A DNA stretch of 64,000 bases from Xanthomarina gelatinilytica (GCF_000348685.1 NZ_ANLA01000010.1:100861-164860); one strand, 5' to 3'; counted from the first letter of the stretch, positions 11,301 through 19,886 are shown. Numbers and translations are program-made. The notes: a model not told the origin generated them from the sequence alone.

Positions 11301-12783
11301 CCTCGGAAAAATTTGCCAGTCCATCAAATTCCAATTGCAAATTCTTATCGTTTGATACAAGTTTCCCATTAAATATCTTGTTTTTTAAATTCCCGGAAAC
11401 ATCAATGTTTTCGTAAGTGTAGTTATTGTAGACTACAGAGAAGATATCTCCATTTAAATGCGTATTTACGTTTTCCTTGGTAAAACCAGAACCATCAACA
11501 TCCAAATTTAAAGAGGTGATGCCAAAAGTTTGGTCATTAATAAACTTTCCAATGTTAAAGTCCTTAAAAACCACATTACCTGAATAGGAAGCATTATCAA
11601 TATCGTTAATCTTCTGCATGTCCAAATTGGCATCAATCAAACCTATTTGTGTATTGATAACCACATTTGCCATTATGGTAGAAGTTGTTATTTCCGTAAC
11701 GCCAACCACGTTGAAATTTCCTAATTTATCGAAAGCCGTTGGTATGGACTCCCCTAAAACATTTGGCAACAAAGCCCTTAAATCCCTATAGTTTGAAGTT
11801 AATTGGCTAAAATCCCCTTTCATATAGAAATTATTTTCTTCTTTGTTGAACAGGTTTTTAAAATTAATATCTCCTACAATTTTACTTCTGGTACTTGTAA
11901 ACAGTTCCAAATTGCTTACTTGCAAATTGTTAAGGGTTCCCGAAAGTTTGGCACTTAGCTTAGCCCTTTGATTGACACCAAACTCATTATAAAAGGTATT
12001 TAACTCGTTTAAAGCCACATCGCTTTTGGTAAAGGTGGCATCTACCTGAACTTTATCAGTAAAATATTTAAGTTCTTCTCTATCGTAAAAAAACTTTACT
12101 TCGCCTTCCAGTGAAGAATTGGCTGTTTTTATGCTCAAATCCTCAAGCAAAATATTACTGGGCGTATAGGTAAAATTGCTTATCAGGTTTTTCACTTCCA
12201 ATCCTCTACTATCATGAAAAGCCAAGGTATTTATTCTAGTACTTACATCGCTTCCATGAATCAACAAGTTAGTAGTATTGGCTTGTATGTTGGTAAACTC
12301 AAGTATTTTAGGTGTTTCGTTGTTTTCATTTATCAATCTAAAAATACCATCGTAAATAGTTACATCACTGGAAGAAAGTAAAAAGCCACTTGATTCGGGA
12401 GAAGGATTGTCTTCATCAAATTTGGCAACAAAAATATCCAGGTTGGTATCAATTTCGCCTTCATAGGTCTTTAAGTTAAATACCAAACCATCCAAGTCTA
12501 TATCTCCAAAGACCAATTTGGAGTTTAAAATATTTTTGAAACTTAAAATGGAAGTGTTTAATTCTTTCGCAGCGAATAAGGTGTCTTTTTTATAATCCCT
12601 TATTAAAATTTCCTTTAATTCAACATCGCCATTAAACTGAAGCCCAATTTTACCAATGTTTATGTTGGTACCAAAGTCATCGTTCAATCTTTTGGTAACT
12701 TTTTTTCCCAAGTGTGTTTGAATGGAAGGAATAGACAACAACAGCACCAAAATGATGAAAAGCAGCAAAATAATTGCCACCAA
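8374..12783 (-). CDS. tamB: translocation/assembly module TamB
   Basis: A giant (about 1470 residues) AsmA/TamB-type inner-membrane-anchored periplasmic protein: one N-terminal membrane segment ('AIILLLFIILVLLLSI'), a long stretch of beta-rich repeats, and a C-terminal DUF490/TamB domain (about 1000-1420, e.g. 'GKFRMFGDFVVFDGIYNFKYGG'). TamB-like proteins are implicated in lipid transport to, or barrel assembly in, the outer membrane. The frame contains no ATG at its head. The coordinate given uses TTG at 12781-12783, but the open frame continues upstream with the basic stretch LKRIKKFLKIVSK, which looks like a proper cytoplasmic lead-in to the membrane helix. The true start may therefore be non-canonical (e.g. 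ATT at 12850-12852). It is divergent from tsaD with a very tight shared region. Confidence 0.9.
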   Translation of the reverse strand: MVAIILLLFIILVLLLSIPSIQTHLGKKVTKRLNDDFGTNINIGKIGLQFNGDVELKEILIRDYKKDTLFAAKELNTSILSFKNILNSKLVFGDIDLDGLVFNLKTYEGEIDTNLDIFVAKFDEDNPSPESSGFLLSSSDVTIYDGIFRLINENNETPKILEFTNIQANTTNLLIHGSDVSTRINTLAFHDSRGLEVKNLISNFTYTPSNILLEDLSIKTANSSLEGEVKFFYDREELKYFTDKVQVDATFTKSDVALNELNTFYNEFGVNQRAKLSAKLSGTLNNLQVSNLELFTSTRSKIVGDINFKNLFNKEENNFYMKGDFSQLTSNYRDLRALLPNVLGESIPTAFDKLGNFNVVGVTEITTSTIMANVVINTQIGLIDANLDMQKINDIDNASYSGNVVFKDFNIGKFINDQTFGITSLNLDVDGSGFTKENVNTHLNGDIFSVVYNNYTYENIDVSGNLKNKIFNGKLVSNDKNLQLEFDGLANFSEEINTFDFVANVSYANLNALNFVSKDNISIFKGMVDMKMEGTTIDDAVGSIQFNKTSYKNQNDDYFFNDFEITSKFEDQVRYISVNSPDIIEGELSGEFVFEEIGKLFENAIGSIYTNYKPHKVNQNQYIDFNFKIYNKIVEVFVPELKLGKNTYVRGRVESDEKEFKLTFKSPEIKLFDYFADKIELQLDNKNPVFNAFVEIDSINTKYYNASKFNLINITLNDTLFVRSEFQGGPKNKDVYNLNFYHTINKDNKSVVGFKKSDVTFKGNTWTINEEKNRLNKIIFDNKFTDIKIEQMVMNHNQEQIMLSGVLKDSTYKNLHLDFKDVDLSKITPSVEGLELLGNVNGKLDVLQQNGIYLPTSKITIDHFVVNNLALGSFDAAIVGNEDLTNYNVNIKIKDDVSQSFAAIGDIGFKGDQSTIDVNLLFNEFQLSFINSFLVDILSDIRGDVSGTAKVTGNLSQPSINGDLRLNNGGLRIPYLNVDYSFANNSDVSLSNQSFNFNALKLTDTKFDTKGELNGSLSHTNFSDWKLNLEVETDNLVVLDTHAEDDEEALYYGTAFIGGSAKIQGPSDQLVISVIAETNPGTTFVIPLSDMESFGDNSYIHFLTPEEKEAKLKGEDYVIKEVNGLELDFDLDITQDADIEIVIDKDSGSTIRGKGEGGLLIEINTNGKFRMFGDFVVFDGIYNFKYGGVIEKKFIVQEGSLGWDGDPLSARIDIKALYRTQANPSPLLDNPINRSIPVYVETTLTGQLEKPDIDFGFTFPNLSSTVKSEIQYRLSSKEDRDNQALYLLATGAFSNRLNDVNITGTLTERLNGIINGLITSGDNKVNIGLNYEAGENTPEYQTDDRLGVTLQTNISERVIINGKVGVPVGGVSETVVAGDVQIDFLLNEEGTLTAKVFNRENSIRNFGEEIGYTQGVGIAYSVDFDTFKELLNKIFRGKVKTVEKPKKETSKKEESMLPSYVGFKKEKSE

Positions 12784-12808
12784 TTTAGATACTATTTTTA
12801 AAAATTTT

Positions 12809-12835
12809 TTGATACGTTTTAAAGTTATAACTTTG
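12809..12835 (+). promoter_or_regulatory. promoter of tsaD
   Basis: TTG (12809-12811), 16 nt, then TAACTTTG (12828-12835), an exact TAnnTTTG -7 box, 38 nt before the tsaD ATG. It overlaps the 5' end of the tamB frame on the other strand. Confidence 0.55.
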
Positions 12836-12873
12836 AAACCAAAATTAACAATTATTGTGCCTAAAATTCACTA

Positions 12874-13896
12874 ATGACCTCAGAAAATATTTATATTCTT
12901 GGAATTGAGTCTTCATGCGATGATACTGCTGCCGCTGTAATACATAACGGAAAGATATTAAGCAATGTAATTGCCAACCAAAAGATACATGAAGCTTATG
13001 GAGGTGTGGTTCCGGAATTGGCATCAAGGGCACACCAACAAAACATTGTCCCTGTTGTAGATCAAGCTCTTAAAAAAGCTAATATTGCCAAAGAACAACT
13101 TCATGCCATAGCGTTTACTCGTGGACCTGGTTTAATGGGTTCGTTACTGGTTGGTACTTCTTTTGCCAAATCGCTAGCCATGGGTTTAAACATCCCTTTA
13201 ATAGATGTTAACCACATGCAAGCCCATATTTTAGCTCATTTTATAGATGAAGAAGGTTTTAACAAGCCTCCATTCCCCTTTTTGGCCATGACCATTTCTG
13301 GAGGGCACACACAAATTGTAAAAGTTTCCAATTATTTCGATATGGAAGTTATTGGAGAAACCATAGATGATGCCGTTGGCGAAGCTTATGACAAAAGTGG
13401 TAAAATTCTTGGTTTGGGTTATCCTGCTGGTCCTCAAATTGACAAACGTGCACAATTGGGAAACCCAAAAGCTTTTAAGTTTACCAAACCCAAAGTAGCA
13501 GGTTTGAATTTTAGTTTTTCGGGCTTAAAGACAGCCATTTTATATTTTATTCAAAAAGAAACGGCAAACAACCCAAATTTTGTAGAGGAAAACATCAACG
13601 ATATCTGTGCGTCCATTCAGTATACCATTATTGGCATTTTAATGGATAAACTAAAACTGGCTTCCAAACAAACAGGTATTAAACACATTGCCATTGGTGG
13701 AGGTGTTTCGGCAAACTCGGGAATTAGACAAGCTTTAAAAACAGGCGAATCCAAATTTGGCTGGACCACTTATGTTCCTAAATTTGAATTCACAACAGAT
13801 AATGCAGCCATGATTGCCATTGTTGGTTACTTGAAATTTCTGGAAAACGATTTTACTGAACAAGATGTTACTGCTTCAGCAAGATTAAAAATTTAA
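12874..13896 (+). CDS. tsaD: tRNA N6-adenosine threonylcarbamoyltransferase
   Basis: The 340-residue Kae1/TsaD/Qri7 enzyme transfers threonylcarbamoyl from TC-AMP to A37 of ANN-decoding tRNAs. The N-terminal 'GIESSCDDTAAAV', the metal ligands His114 and His118 in 'NHMQAHILAHF', 'TISGGHTQIVKV' and 'IGGGVSANSGIRQAL' are all present, and the length is normal. It needs TsaB/TsaC/TsaE partners, none of which are in this window. Divergent from tamB. Confidence 0.97.
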   Translation: MTSENIYILGIESSCDDTAAAVIHNGKILSNVIANQKIHEAYGGVVPELASRAHQQNIVPVVDQALKKANIAKEQLHAIAFTRGPGLMGSLLVGTSFAKSLAMGLNIPLIDVNHMQAHILAHFIDEEGFNKPPFPFLAMTISGGHTQIVKVSNYFDMEVIGETIDDAVGEAYDKSGKILGLGYPAGPQIDKRAQLGNPKAFKFTKPKVAGLNFSFSGLKTAILYFIQKETANNPNFVEENINDICASIQYTIIGILMDKLKLASKQTGIKHIAIGGGVSANSGIRQALKTGESKFGWTTYVPKFEFTTDNAAMIAIVGYLKFLENDFTEQDVTASARLKI

Positions 13897-14006
13897 ACAC
13901 CTTGAAAACCATTGAAAACTCTGTTGATAACCTTACAAAATCGTGTTGTTTTAAGCCATTATTTTTGTTTTTTTGTGGTTATAAACGCTAAAAAAATACT
14001 TGCAAA

Positions 14007-14639
14007 ATGAAAAAACTATTACTTGTATTCGCTCTATTTACATCAATAATACATGCACAAGAAGACAACACCACAGAATTGGACTTAATAACAGACACCA
14101 GTTCTGCCGAGGCCTTCATAAAAGCCAATAAATCCAAAGGGAACAAACTCATTACCTTCAATGAAGAAAAGCATAAATCGGTTTTGGCTACAGACCTTTT
14201 TAAATTACCATTTGGAGGCAAAACAACCACAGAAAACAATTTTGAAAAAACCACCTACAAAGTGGTAGAAAAAAATACAGTCACTCACTATCGTTTAAGT
14301 TACATCCTTTTGGATAGCCAGCAAATGGAAGCCAGCAAAACCAAAGCGTATAGAGAACGGATTATCGCAAGCTATCACAATGGTTCCCCTTTTGATTTTT
14401 TGGCAAAAAAATACTCTGTAGCAGACAATGCCACTCGTGGAGGTGACACTGGATGGTTTACAAAAGACAACGTTTCTTTGTTTTTTGATGTGGATGTAAT
14501 AGAAAACAATCATACAGAACATGAAATATACACCTTGGACAACGAAGAAAAAGGCTTGTATTATATTGTTCTAAACACACACCAACCTAAAGAAATAAAA
14601 GAAATAAAAGTTCTAAAAATAGTAGAACAAAAAAACTAA
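14007..14639 (+). CDS. exported parvulin-like peptidylprolyl isomerase
   Basis: A 210-residue protein with a signal peptide cleaved near 'SIIHAQ'. The C-terminal half ('ASYHNGSPFDFLAKKYSVAD' followed by 'RGGDTGWF') matches the core of the PpiC/parvulin rotamase domain, so it probably assists folding of envelope proteins in the periplasm. The N-terminal half ('ELDLITDTSSAEAFIKANKS') is not recognised. Its stop overlaps the rsmE start (TAATG at 14637-14641), so the two are coupled. The N-terminal part of the rotamase domain is short, so activity is uncertain. Confidence 0.75.
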   Translation: MKKLLLVFALFTSIIHAQEDNTTELDLITDTSSAEAFIKANKSKGNKLITFNEEKHKSVLATDLFKLPFGGKTTTENNFEKTTYKVVEKNTVTHYRLSYILLDSQQMEASKTKAYRERIIASYHNGSPFDFLAKKYSVADNATRGGDTGWFTKDNVSLFFDVDVIENNHTEHEIYTLDNEEKGLYYIVLNTHQPKEIKEIKVLKIVEQKN

Positions 14640-15346
14640 TGCAGTTATTTTATAATCCAGACATATCTGAAAACACGTCTCAAATAATCTTTACTAAAGA
14701 AGAGAGCAGGCACATTGTTAAAGTTTTACGAAAAACTAAAGGTGACTTATTGCATATTACCAATGGTTTTGGTTGGCTTTTTACTGCTGAAATTTCAGTG
14801 GCAGATATTAAAAACTGTGTTGCCATTGTCACTGATTCGCAAAAGCAACCACAGAGAGAGTATCAAGTCCATTTAGCTGTGGCTCCAACCAAAATGAATG
14901 ACAGATATGAGTGGTTTCTGGAGAAAGCAACCGAAATTGGTATTGACATCATTACACCTATTATCTGTGATAATAGTGAACGAAGGGTTATTAAAACAGA
15001 ACGTTTTGAGAAAATACTGCAAGCTGCCATGAAGCAGTCTTTATCTTGTTACAAGCCTACACTTCAAGAAGCCATCGTGTTTAAGGATTTTATGGAACAA
15101 CCTGTTTTGGGTCAAAAATTTATAGCACATTGCGAAGAAACAAATAAAAAATCTTTAAAGAAAGAGATAAAACCCAACCAAGATATCACCATATTAATTG
15201 GACCAGAAGGCGATTTTAGTGTTAAAGAAATAGAACAAGCCATTCAATCTCAATTTATTCCTGTAACTTTGGGAAACACAAGGCTTAGAACCGAAACAGC
15301 TGCCATTGTTGCCTGTCATTCGGTTGCTTTTGTAAATGAATTATAA
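14639..15346 (+). CDS. rsmE: 16S rRNA (uracil-1498-N3)-methyltransferase
   Basis: A 235-residue SPOUT-family methyltransferase that methylates U1498 of 16S rRNA using SAM. An N-terminal PUA-like part ('SRHIVKVLRKTKGDLLHITN') is followed by the knotted SPOUT domain with 'KATEIGIDIITPIICDNSER', 'LIGPEGDFSVKEIEQA' and 'LGNTRLRTETAAIVACH', the RsmE signatures. It begins at the TAATG overlap with the parvulin gene and ends 8 bp before the DUF4159 gene; the three form an operon. Confidence 0.95.
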   Translation: MQLFYNPDISENTSQIIFTKEESRHIVKVLRKTKGDLLHITNGFGWLFTAEISVADIKNCVAIVTDSQKQPQREYQVHLAVAPTKMNDRYEWFLEKATEIGIDIITPIICDNSERRVIKTERFEKILQAAMKQSLSCYKPTLQEAIVFKDFMEQPVLGQKFIAHCEETNKKSLKKEIKPNQDITILIGPEGDFSVKEIEQAIQSQFIPVTLGNTRLRTETAAIVACHSVAFVNEL

Positions 15347-15354
15347 ACTTTTTC

Positions 15355-16011
15355 ATGAAACACATGACTAAATCACGTTTTTTTACTTTGGTATGTTGTT
15401 TATTTTCTGTTTTAATCTTTTCACAGGAAATAGCCGTTTTAAAATATAAAGGTGGTGGCGATTGGTATGGCAACCCTACAGCTTTGCCAAATTTAATCAG
15501 CTTTTGCAATTCCAACATCAACACCAAAATCAACCCAAAGCCAGAAACCGTAGAAGTTGGAAGCTCAGATATTTTTCAATATCCATTGGTGCACATGACA
15601 GGTCATGGCCATGTGTTTTTTAGCGAGGAAGATGCCGACAACTTAAGAGACTATTTATTATCTGGTGGTTTTTTGCATATTGATGACAATTATGGTATGC
15701 AACCCTATATTACAGAAGAATTAAAAAAAGTGTTTCCAGATAAAGAACTTACGGAACTACCTGCAAACCATCCAATTTTCAATGTGGCTTACCCATTCCC
15801 TAAAGGATTGCCAAAAATTCATGAACACGATGGCAAAAGACCTCAAGCTTTTGGAATTTTTAACGAAAACCGATTGGTTTTACTTTTTACATTTGAAAGC
15901 GATTTAGGTGATGGCTGGGAAGACGAGGTAGTCCATAACGATCCAGCTGAAGTTAGGGAAAAAGCATTGAGAATGGGAGCAAACATCATAAAATATGCTT
16001 TTGAAAATTAA
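15355..16011 (+). CDS. exported DUF4159 domain protein
   Basis: 218 residues: signal peptide (cleavage after 'SVLIFSQ'), then a single DUF4159 domain. Family features seen are 'AVLKYKGGGDWYGNP', 'GHGHVFFSEEDADNLRDYL', 'GGFLHIDDNYGM' and 'DGWEDEVVHNDP'. The fold is a glutamine-amidotransferase-like/flavodoxin-like domain found mainly in Bacteroidota and Planctomycetes; its biochemical role is unknown to me. A second ATG at 15364 is an equally good start. Last gene of the parvulin-rsmE run. Confidence 0.85.
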   Translation: MKHMTKSRFFTLVCCLFSVLIFSQEIAVLKYKGGGDWYGNPTALPNLISFCNSNINTKINPKPETVEVGSSDIFQYPLVHMTGHGHVFFSEEDADNLRDYLLSGGFLHIDDNYGMQPYITEELKKVFPDKELTELPANHPIFNVAYPFPKGLPKIHEHDGKRPQAFGIFNENRLVLLFTFESDLGDGWEDEVVHNDPAEVREKALRMGANIIKYAFEN

Positions 16012-16192
16012 TTAAACCCTTAATGACAAACCGATAACCAACCAGTGAATACCATTAAGCTCAAAATTTAAATAAAGCCTGTCAAAAGCTGTTAAATTTA
16101 TCAAGCTCAGTTTAATTGAAACATAACATTTTATTTCTAAATACACTACAGTTGTTTTTTAAAGATATGTGTGTATTTATAGCTTTAAAAAA

Positions 16193-16699
16193 ATGCAACT
16201 AACTCATTACAACACTCATTTTACCAAACAAACCTTTCCCATTACTTTGGTTTGCGACAACATTACCAACGCTCCCAACATTGGGAGCCTGTTTAGGACA
16301 GCAGATGCGTTTGGAGTAAAAAAAATTATTTTTTGTGGCTCTCCTATTCCTAAAGGGCGAAAAATGACCAAGACTTCCAGAGCCACAGAAAACATTGTGC
16401 CTTTTGAAGAAAAGGAAACCATTTTAGAAACGCTTGATCAATTAAAATCTGAAAATTATTTTCTAATATCCTTGGAAATCACCAATAACAGCCAAGAAAT
16501 CAATACGTTTAGGTTTCCACACAATCAAAAGATTGCTTTGATAATTGGAGATGAAAATTTTGGAATATCTGAAACTGTTTTAAACCTTTCGGATGCTATC
16601 ATCCATATAAACATGTTCGGGCAAAATAGCAGTATGAATGTGGTTCAGGCAACAAGCATTGCCCTTTATGAAGTAACCAAACAGTTCAGCAAAAAATAA
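16193..16699 (+). CDS. TrmH/SpoU family RNA 2'-O-methyltransferase
   Basis: 168 residues, a minimal SpoU domain without an extra RNA-binding domain. The three SpoU motifs are in order: 'NIGSLFRTADAFGV' (motif 1), 'LIIGDENFGIS' (motif 2) and 'NMFGQNSSMNVVQATSIALYE' (motif 3, with the knot-forming Asn). It presumably methylates a 2'-OH in tRNA or rRNA; which nucleotide is not determinable. The start 'MQLTHYN' was chosen because it follows a possible -7 box (TAGCTTTA, 16180-16187). Confidence 0.85.
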   Translation: MQLTHYNTHFTKQTFPITLVCDNITNAPNIGSLFRTADAFGVKKIIFCGSPIPKGRKMTKTSRATENIVPFEEKETILETLDQLKSENYFLISLEITNNSQEINTFRFPHNQKIALIIGDENFGISETVLNLSDAIIHINMFGQNSSMNVVQATSIALYEVTKQFSKK

Positions 16700-16703
16700 A
16701 CCC

Positions 16704-16733
16704 TTGGACATTTAAAAGCAAAATGTATCTTTA
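16704..16733 (+). promoter_or_regulatory. promoter of the AI-2E-type permease gene
   Basis: TTG (16704-16706), 19 nt, TATCTTTA (16726-16733). The box ends four bases before the ATG at 16738, so transcription would begin at about the start codon (leaderless mRNA). Confidence 0.55.
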
Positions 16734-16737
16734 CTAA

Positions 16738-17829
16738 ATGAATTCAAACGACATTTCAAAAGGAATTTTAAAGGCTTTGGCAACAGTATTGGGAATTAGC
16801 ATCCTACTGTTTTTTCTATATAAAATCCAGTCTGTTATTGTTTATATTGCCATTTCTGCAGTGGTTTCCCTTACCGGAAGACCCATTGTTGGTTTTTTAA
16901 GATATCGTTTAAAATTAAATAACTTATTGGCAGTTGCCATAACCATGATTCTTTTATTAGGTGTTATTATGGGTCTCATTGGCTTATTTATACCTTTAAT
17001 AGTAGAACAAGGTCAGAATTTATCATTGCTAAACATTGAGCAACTGCAAAGCAACATCAAACATATTTACACAGAATTTATTTCTCACTTTAACCTTGGC
17101 AAAATTCAAGCAAACGAAGATCCTTTGGCCAATTCCAGTTTGCTCTCTAAAATAAATTTTGCTTTGATTCCTGAATTTTTAAATTCTGTGGTTAGCGGTT
17201 TTGGAAGCTTTAGTATGGGGTTGTTTTCTGTGCTTTTTATTTCATTTTTCTTTTTAAAAGACAGCAAATTGTTTGAGAACAGCTTAATGACCCTAATTCC
17301 TGATAATAAAGAAGCTCGTTTAAAAAAATCTATGGATAAAATTAAAAATCTATTATCTAGATATTTTGTTGGCCTTGTTTTTCAAATTTCCATATTATTT
17401 GTTATTTACACTATTGGATTGTTGATTATTGGAGTAAAAAACGCAGTGGTTATTGCTTTTTTATGTGCCTTAATAAACTTAATCCCATATTTGGGACCAG
17501 TAATTGGAGGATGTATCATGATTTTATTGACCATGACCAGTAATTTGGGGAGTGGGTTTAGTGAAGTAATCATACCTACAACTCTCAAGGTCCTTTTAGT
17601 AATCATTATTGGTCAATTAATAGATAATTTTATAAGTCAGCCGCTTATTTTTTCAAAAAGTGTGAAATCGCATCCACTAGAAATTTTTCTGGTTATCATT
17701 ATAGCTGGTTTGTTGTTTGGTATTGTTGGGATGATTATTGCCATTCCAACCTACACAGCCATAAAAGTTATTTTAAAAGAATTTTTATCAGACAACAAAG
17801 TGGTTCAAAGCCTAACAAAAGACCTATAA
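16738..17829 (+). CDS. AI-2E family transporter (DUF20 permease)
   Basis: A 363-residue integral membrane protein with about seven to eight hydrophobic segments, including paired N-terminal helices near residues 12-45 and 60-85 and a C-terminal group with 'IPYLGPVIGGCIMILL' and 'GLLFGIVGMIIAIPTYTAIKV'. This is the AI-2E/PerM/TqsA family. Family members export varied small molecules or exchange Na+/H+; the substrate here is unknown. The next gene begins 7 bp downstream, so the two are cotranscribed. Confidence 0.88.
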   Translation: MNSNDISKGILKALATVLGISILLFFLYKIQSVIVYIAISAVVSLTGRPIVGFLRYRLKLNNLLAVAITMILLLGVIMGLIGLFIPLIVEQGQNLSLLNIEQLQSNIKHIYTEFISHFNLGKIQANEDPLANSSLLSKINFALIPEFLNSVVSGFGSFSMGLFSVLFISFFFLKDSKLFENSLMTLIPDNKEARLKKSMDKIKNLLSRYFVGLVFQISILFVIYTIGLLIIGVKNAVVIAFLCALINLIPYLGPVIGGCIMILLTMTSNLGSGFSEVIIPTTLKVLLVIIIGQLIDNFISQPLIFSKSVKSHPLEIFLVIIIAGLLFGIVGMIIAIPTYTAIKVILKEFLSDNKVVQSLTKDL

Positions 17830-17836
17830 CATCACT

Positions 17837-19027
17837 TTGAATAAGTCGATTTTACATATTGAAAATCAAGATTTTATAAACAATAATCTAAATGCAGACA
17901 CCAGTACTTTATTGTTTAAAAAACACGCTGGACTGTCCTTGGACATAAAAGTGTTGATAGAGCAAATTGAAGCAAAAAAAAGATGTCAAAAAAAACTGCC
18001 TACCTGGTTTGAAACTTCAAATATCTATTATCCAAACAAATTAAATATTGAGCAAACATCTTCTGAAATCACTGCAAAATATAAGGCAAACCTTATCTCT
18101 GGAAATTCCATAATAGATTTAACTGGTGGTTTTGGAGTAGACAGTTTTTACTTTTCCAAGCATTTTAAATCAGTCATTCATTGTGAAATCAACAAAGAAC
18201 TTTCTCAAATGGTTTCGCATAATTACAAACAACTTGGGGCAGAACATATTCAAACCATAGCTAAAGATGGATTAGCGTTTTTAAAGGAATCAACCTTGAA
18301 TTTCGATTGGATATACATAGACCCATCCAGAAGACATGACAGTAAAGGCAAAGTGTTCTTTTTAAAGGATTGTTTGCCAAATGCACCAGAACACCTTCAT
18401 GTTTTGTTTGAACATTCCAACAACCTAATGATTAAAACTTCTCCTCTTTTAGATCTATCCGTAGGTTTAAAGGAATTGAAACACGTTAAAACCATCCATG
18501 TGGTAGCTGTAAACAATGAGGTAAAAGAACTGCTATGGATGTTGGAAAAAGAAATGCATACAGAAGACGTACAAATAGAAACCATCAATATAAAAAACAA
18601 GGATAATCAATATTTTGGCTTTAGATTTCAAGATGAAACCCAGGCTCAATCCAAATGGAGCCTACCTCTTAATTTTTTATACGAACCCAATGCTGCTATT
18701 TTAAAATCAGGTGGATTTCATAGTGTTTCCAAGCAGTTTCAATTAAAAAAATTACACCAACATTCACATTTATACACTTCAAGCGATTTAATGGAATTTC
18801 CTGGCCGAAGATTTAAAATTGAAGATATTTTGCCTTTCAACAAAAAAGCCTTTAAAAAAGCAGCTATTGCCAAAGCCAATATTACTACAAGAAATTTTCC
18901 GGAATCGGTTGATAGCATTAGAAAAAAACTGAACCTTAAAGATGGAGGCAACACTTACATTTTTGCCACTACCAATTTAGAAAACGAAAAAATTTTAATA
19001 GTTTGTTCTAAATTATCAAGAAAATGA
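17837..19027 (+). CDS. THUMP-like class I SAM-dependent methyltransferase
   Basis: 396 residues. A Rossmann methyltransferase core begins near residue 94 with motif I 'IIDLTGGFGVDSFYFSKHF' and the acidic 'HCEINKELSQM'. 'WIYIDPSRRH' is the catalytic motif IV. The C-terminal region ('LYEPNAAILKSGGFHSVSKQF', 'LEFPGRRFKIEDI'-like segment) corresponds to the THUMP-like domain of this family, suggesting an RNA substrate. The start is TTG at 17837 ('MNKSILHIENQDFINNN'); there is no ATG nearby and the Sec-free N-terminus matches the family as I know it. It is probably translated by coupling to the permease stop 7 bp upstream. Confidence 0.82.
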   Translation: MNKSILHIENQDFINNNLNADTSTLLFKKHAGLSLDIKVLIEQIEAKKRCQKKLPTWFETSNIYYPNKLNIEQTSSEITAKYKANLISGNSIIDLTGGFGVDSFYFSKHFKSVIHCEINKELSQMVSHNYKQLGAEHIQTIAKDGLAFLKESTLNFDWIYIDPSRRHDSKGKVFFLKDCLPNAPEHLHVLFEHSNNLMIKTSPLLDLSVGLKELKHVKTIHVVAVNNEVKELLWMLEKEMHTEDVQIETINIKNKDNQYFGFRFQDETQAQSKWSLPLNFLYEPNAAILKSGGFHSVSKQFQLKKLHQHSHLYTSSDLMEFPGRRFKIEDILPFNKKAFKKAAIAKANITTRNFPESVDSIRKKLNLKDGGNTYIFATTNLENEKILIVCSKLSRK

Positions 19028-19036
19028 AAGCTTCTG

Positions 19037-19044
19037 TATCTTTG
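19037..19044 (+). promoter_or_regulatory. -7 box upstream of the HAD gene
   Basis: TATCTTTG, exact TAnnTTTG, 14 nt before the GTG start at 19059 and just after the stop of the preceding gene. No good -33 TTG. Confidence 0.45.
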
Positions 19045-19058
19045 AAAAAAATTTAACC

Positions 19059-19715
19059 GTGTTAAAAGCAGTATTATTTGATATGGATGGCGTGATAGTG
19101 GATACAGAGCCTCTTCACCACAAAGCCTATTTTGGGATGTTCAATAGCTTAAAAATAGAGGTTAGCGAAGCACATTACCAAACTTTCACAGGACAATCTA
19201 CCATGAACGTTTGCAAAAGCCTTTGCAGCCAATTTAAACTACACAACAATCCAGAAGAATTGGTTCAAATAAAGAGACAAATTTTTAAGGATTTATTTAA
19301 AAACGACCCTAATTTACAGCTTATTGATGGTGTTTTGGATTTGATAAAGGATTATCATGAAAATGGTTTGACACTTGTTTTGGCTTCCTCTGCCTCTATG
19401 GGGACCATAGAAAGCGTTTTTAACAGGTTTGATTTGGATCAATACTTTTTGGCAAAACTAAGTGGAGCCGATTTAAAAGCTTCAAAGCCTCATCCAGAGA
19501 TATTTGTTAAAGCTGCCGAAGTAAGTGGTTACAACAAAAAGAATTGTTTGGTAATTGAAGATTCCACTAATGGCATTAAAGCAGCAAATGCAGCTAACAT
19601 ATTTTGTGTTGGCTATAAAAGTGCCCATTCAAAAAATCAGGATTATAGCAAAGCCAATTTTATAATAAACGATTTCAAAGAAATTGAATATAACCGTGTT
19701 AAGTTGTTTTTTTAA
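19059..19715 (+). CDS. HAD hydrolase, beta-phosphoglucomutase-like
   Basis: 218 residues, HAD subfamily IA. Motif I 'FDMDGVIVDTEPLHH' with nucleophile Asp8 and acid/base Asp10, motif II 'LASSAS', Lys in 'KASKPHPEIF' and motif IV 'VIEDSTNGIKAANAA'. The cap domain is alpha-helical as in beta-phosphoglucomutase and phosphoglycolate/2-deoxyglucose-6-P phosphatases, so a sugar phosphate substrate is likely. The start is GTG, supported by a TATCTTTG box upstream. It converges with the tRNA cluster. Confidence 0.88.
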   Translation: MLKAVLFDMDGVIVDTEPLHHKAYFGMFNSLKIEVSEAHYQTFTGQSTMNVCKSLCSQFKLHNNPEELVQIKRQIFKDLFKNDPNLQLIDGVLDLIKDYHENGLTLVLASSASMGTIESVFNRFDLDQYFLAKLSGADLKASKPHPEIFVKAAEVSGYNKKNCLVIEDSTNGIKAANAANIFCVGYKSAHSKNQDYSKANFIINDFKEIEYNRVKLFF

Positions 19716-19762
19716 CCTTTTTTAATCCAGAATTACAAGATACATTAACATGTTATGAAAAC

Positions 19763-19795
19763 AAAAAAGACCTACCGTAACAGTAAGTCTTTTTG
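19763..19795. terminator. bidirectional terminator between HAD gene and tRNA cluster
   Basis: Arms AAAAAGACCTAC and GTAAGTCTTTTT pair almost fully, with A-tracts and T-tracts on both sides. It serves the HAD gene (+) and the tRNA operon (-). Confidence 0.8.
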
Positions 19796-19869
19796 TGAGC
19801 CCGATAGGATTCGAACCTATGACCGCCTCCTTAGAAGGGAGGTGCTCTATCCAGCTGAGCTACGAGCCC
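19796..19869 (-). tRNA. tRNA-Arg (TCT)
   Basis: 74 nt cloverleaf read on the minus strand: acceptor GGGCTCG/CGGGCTC with G-U pairs, D-stem GCTC, anticodon loop CTTCTAA (anticodon TCT), T-arm with GGTTCGAATCC and discriminator A. CCA is not encoded. Last of three tRNAs. Confidence 0.95.
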
Positions 19870-19886
19870 GTAACTCTTAAAAATTG

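Noticed and set aside
17406..17606. Minus-strand open frame within the AI-2E-type permease.
   Set aside because: Short, antisense to a membrane protein gene; hydrophobic stretches are mirrored artefacts.
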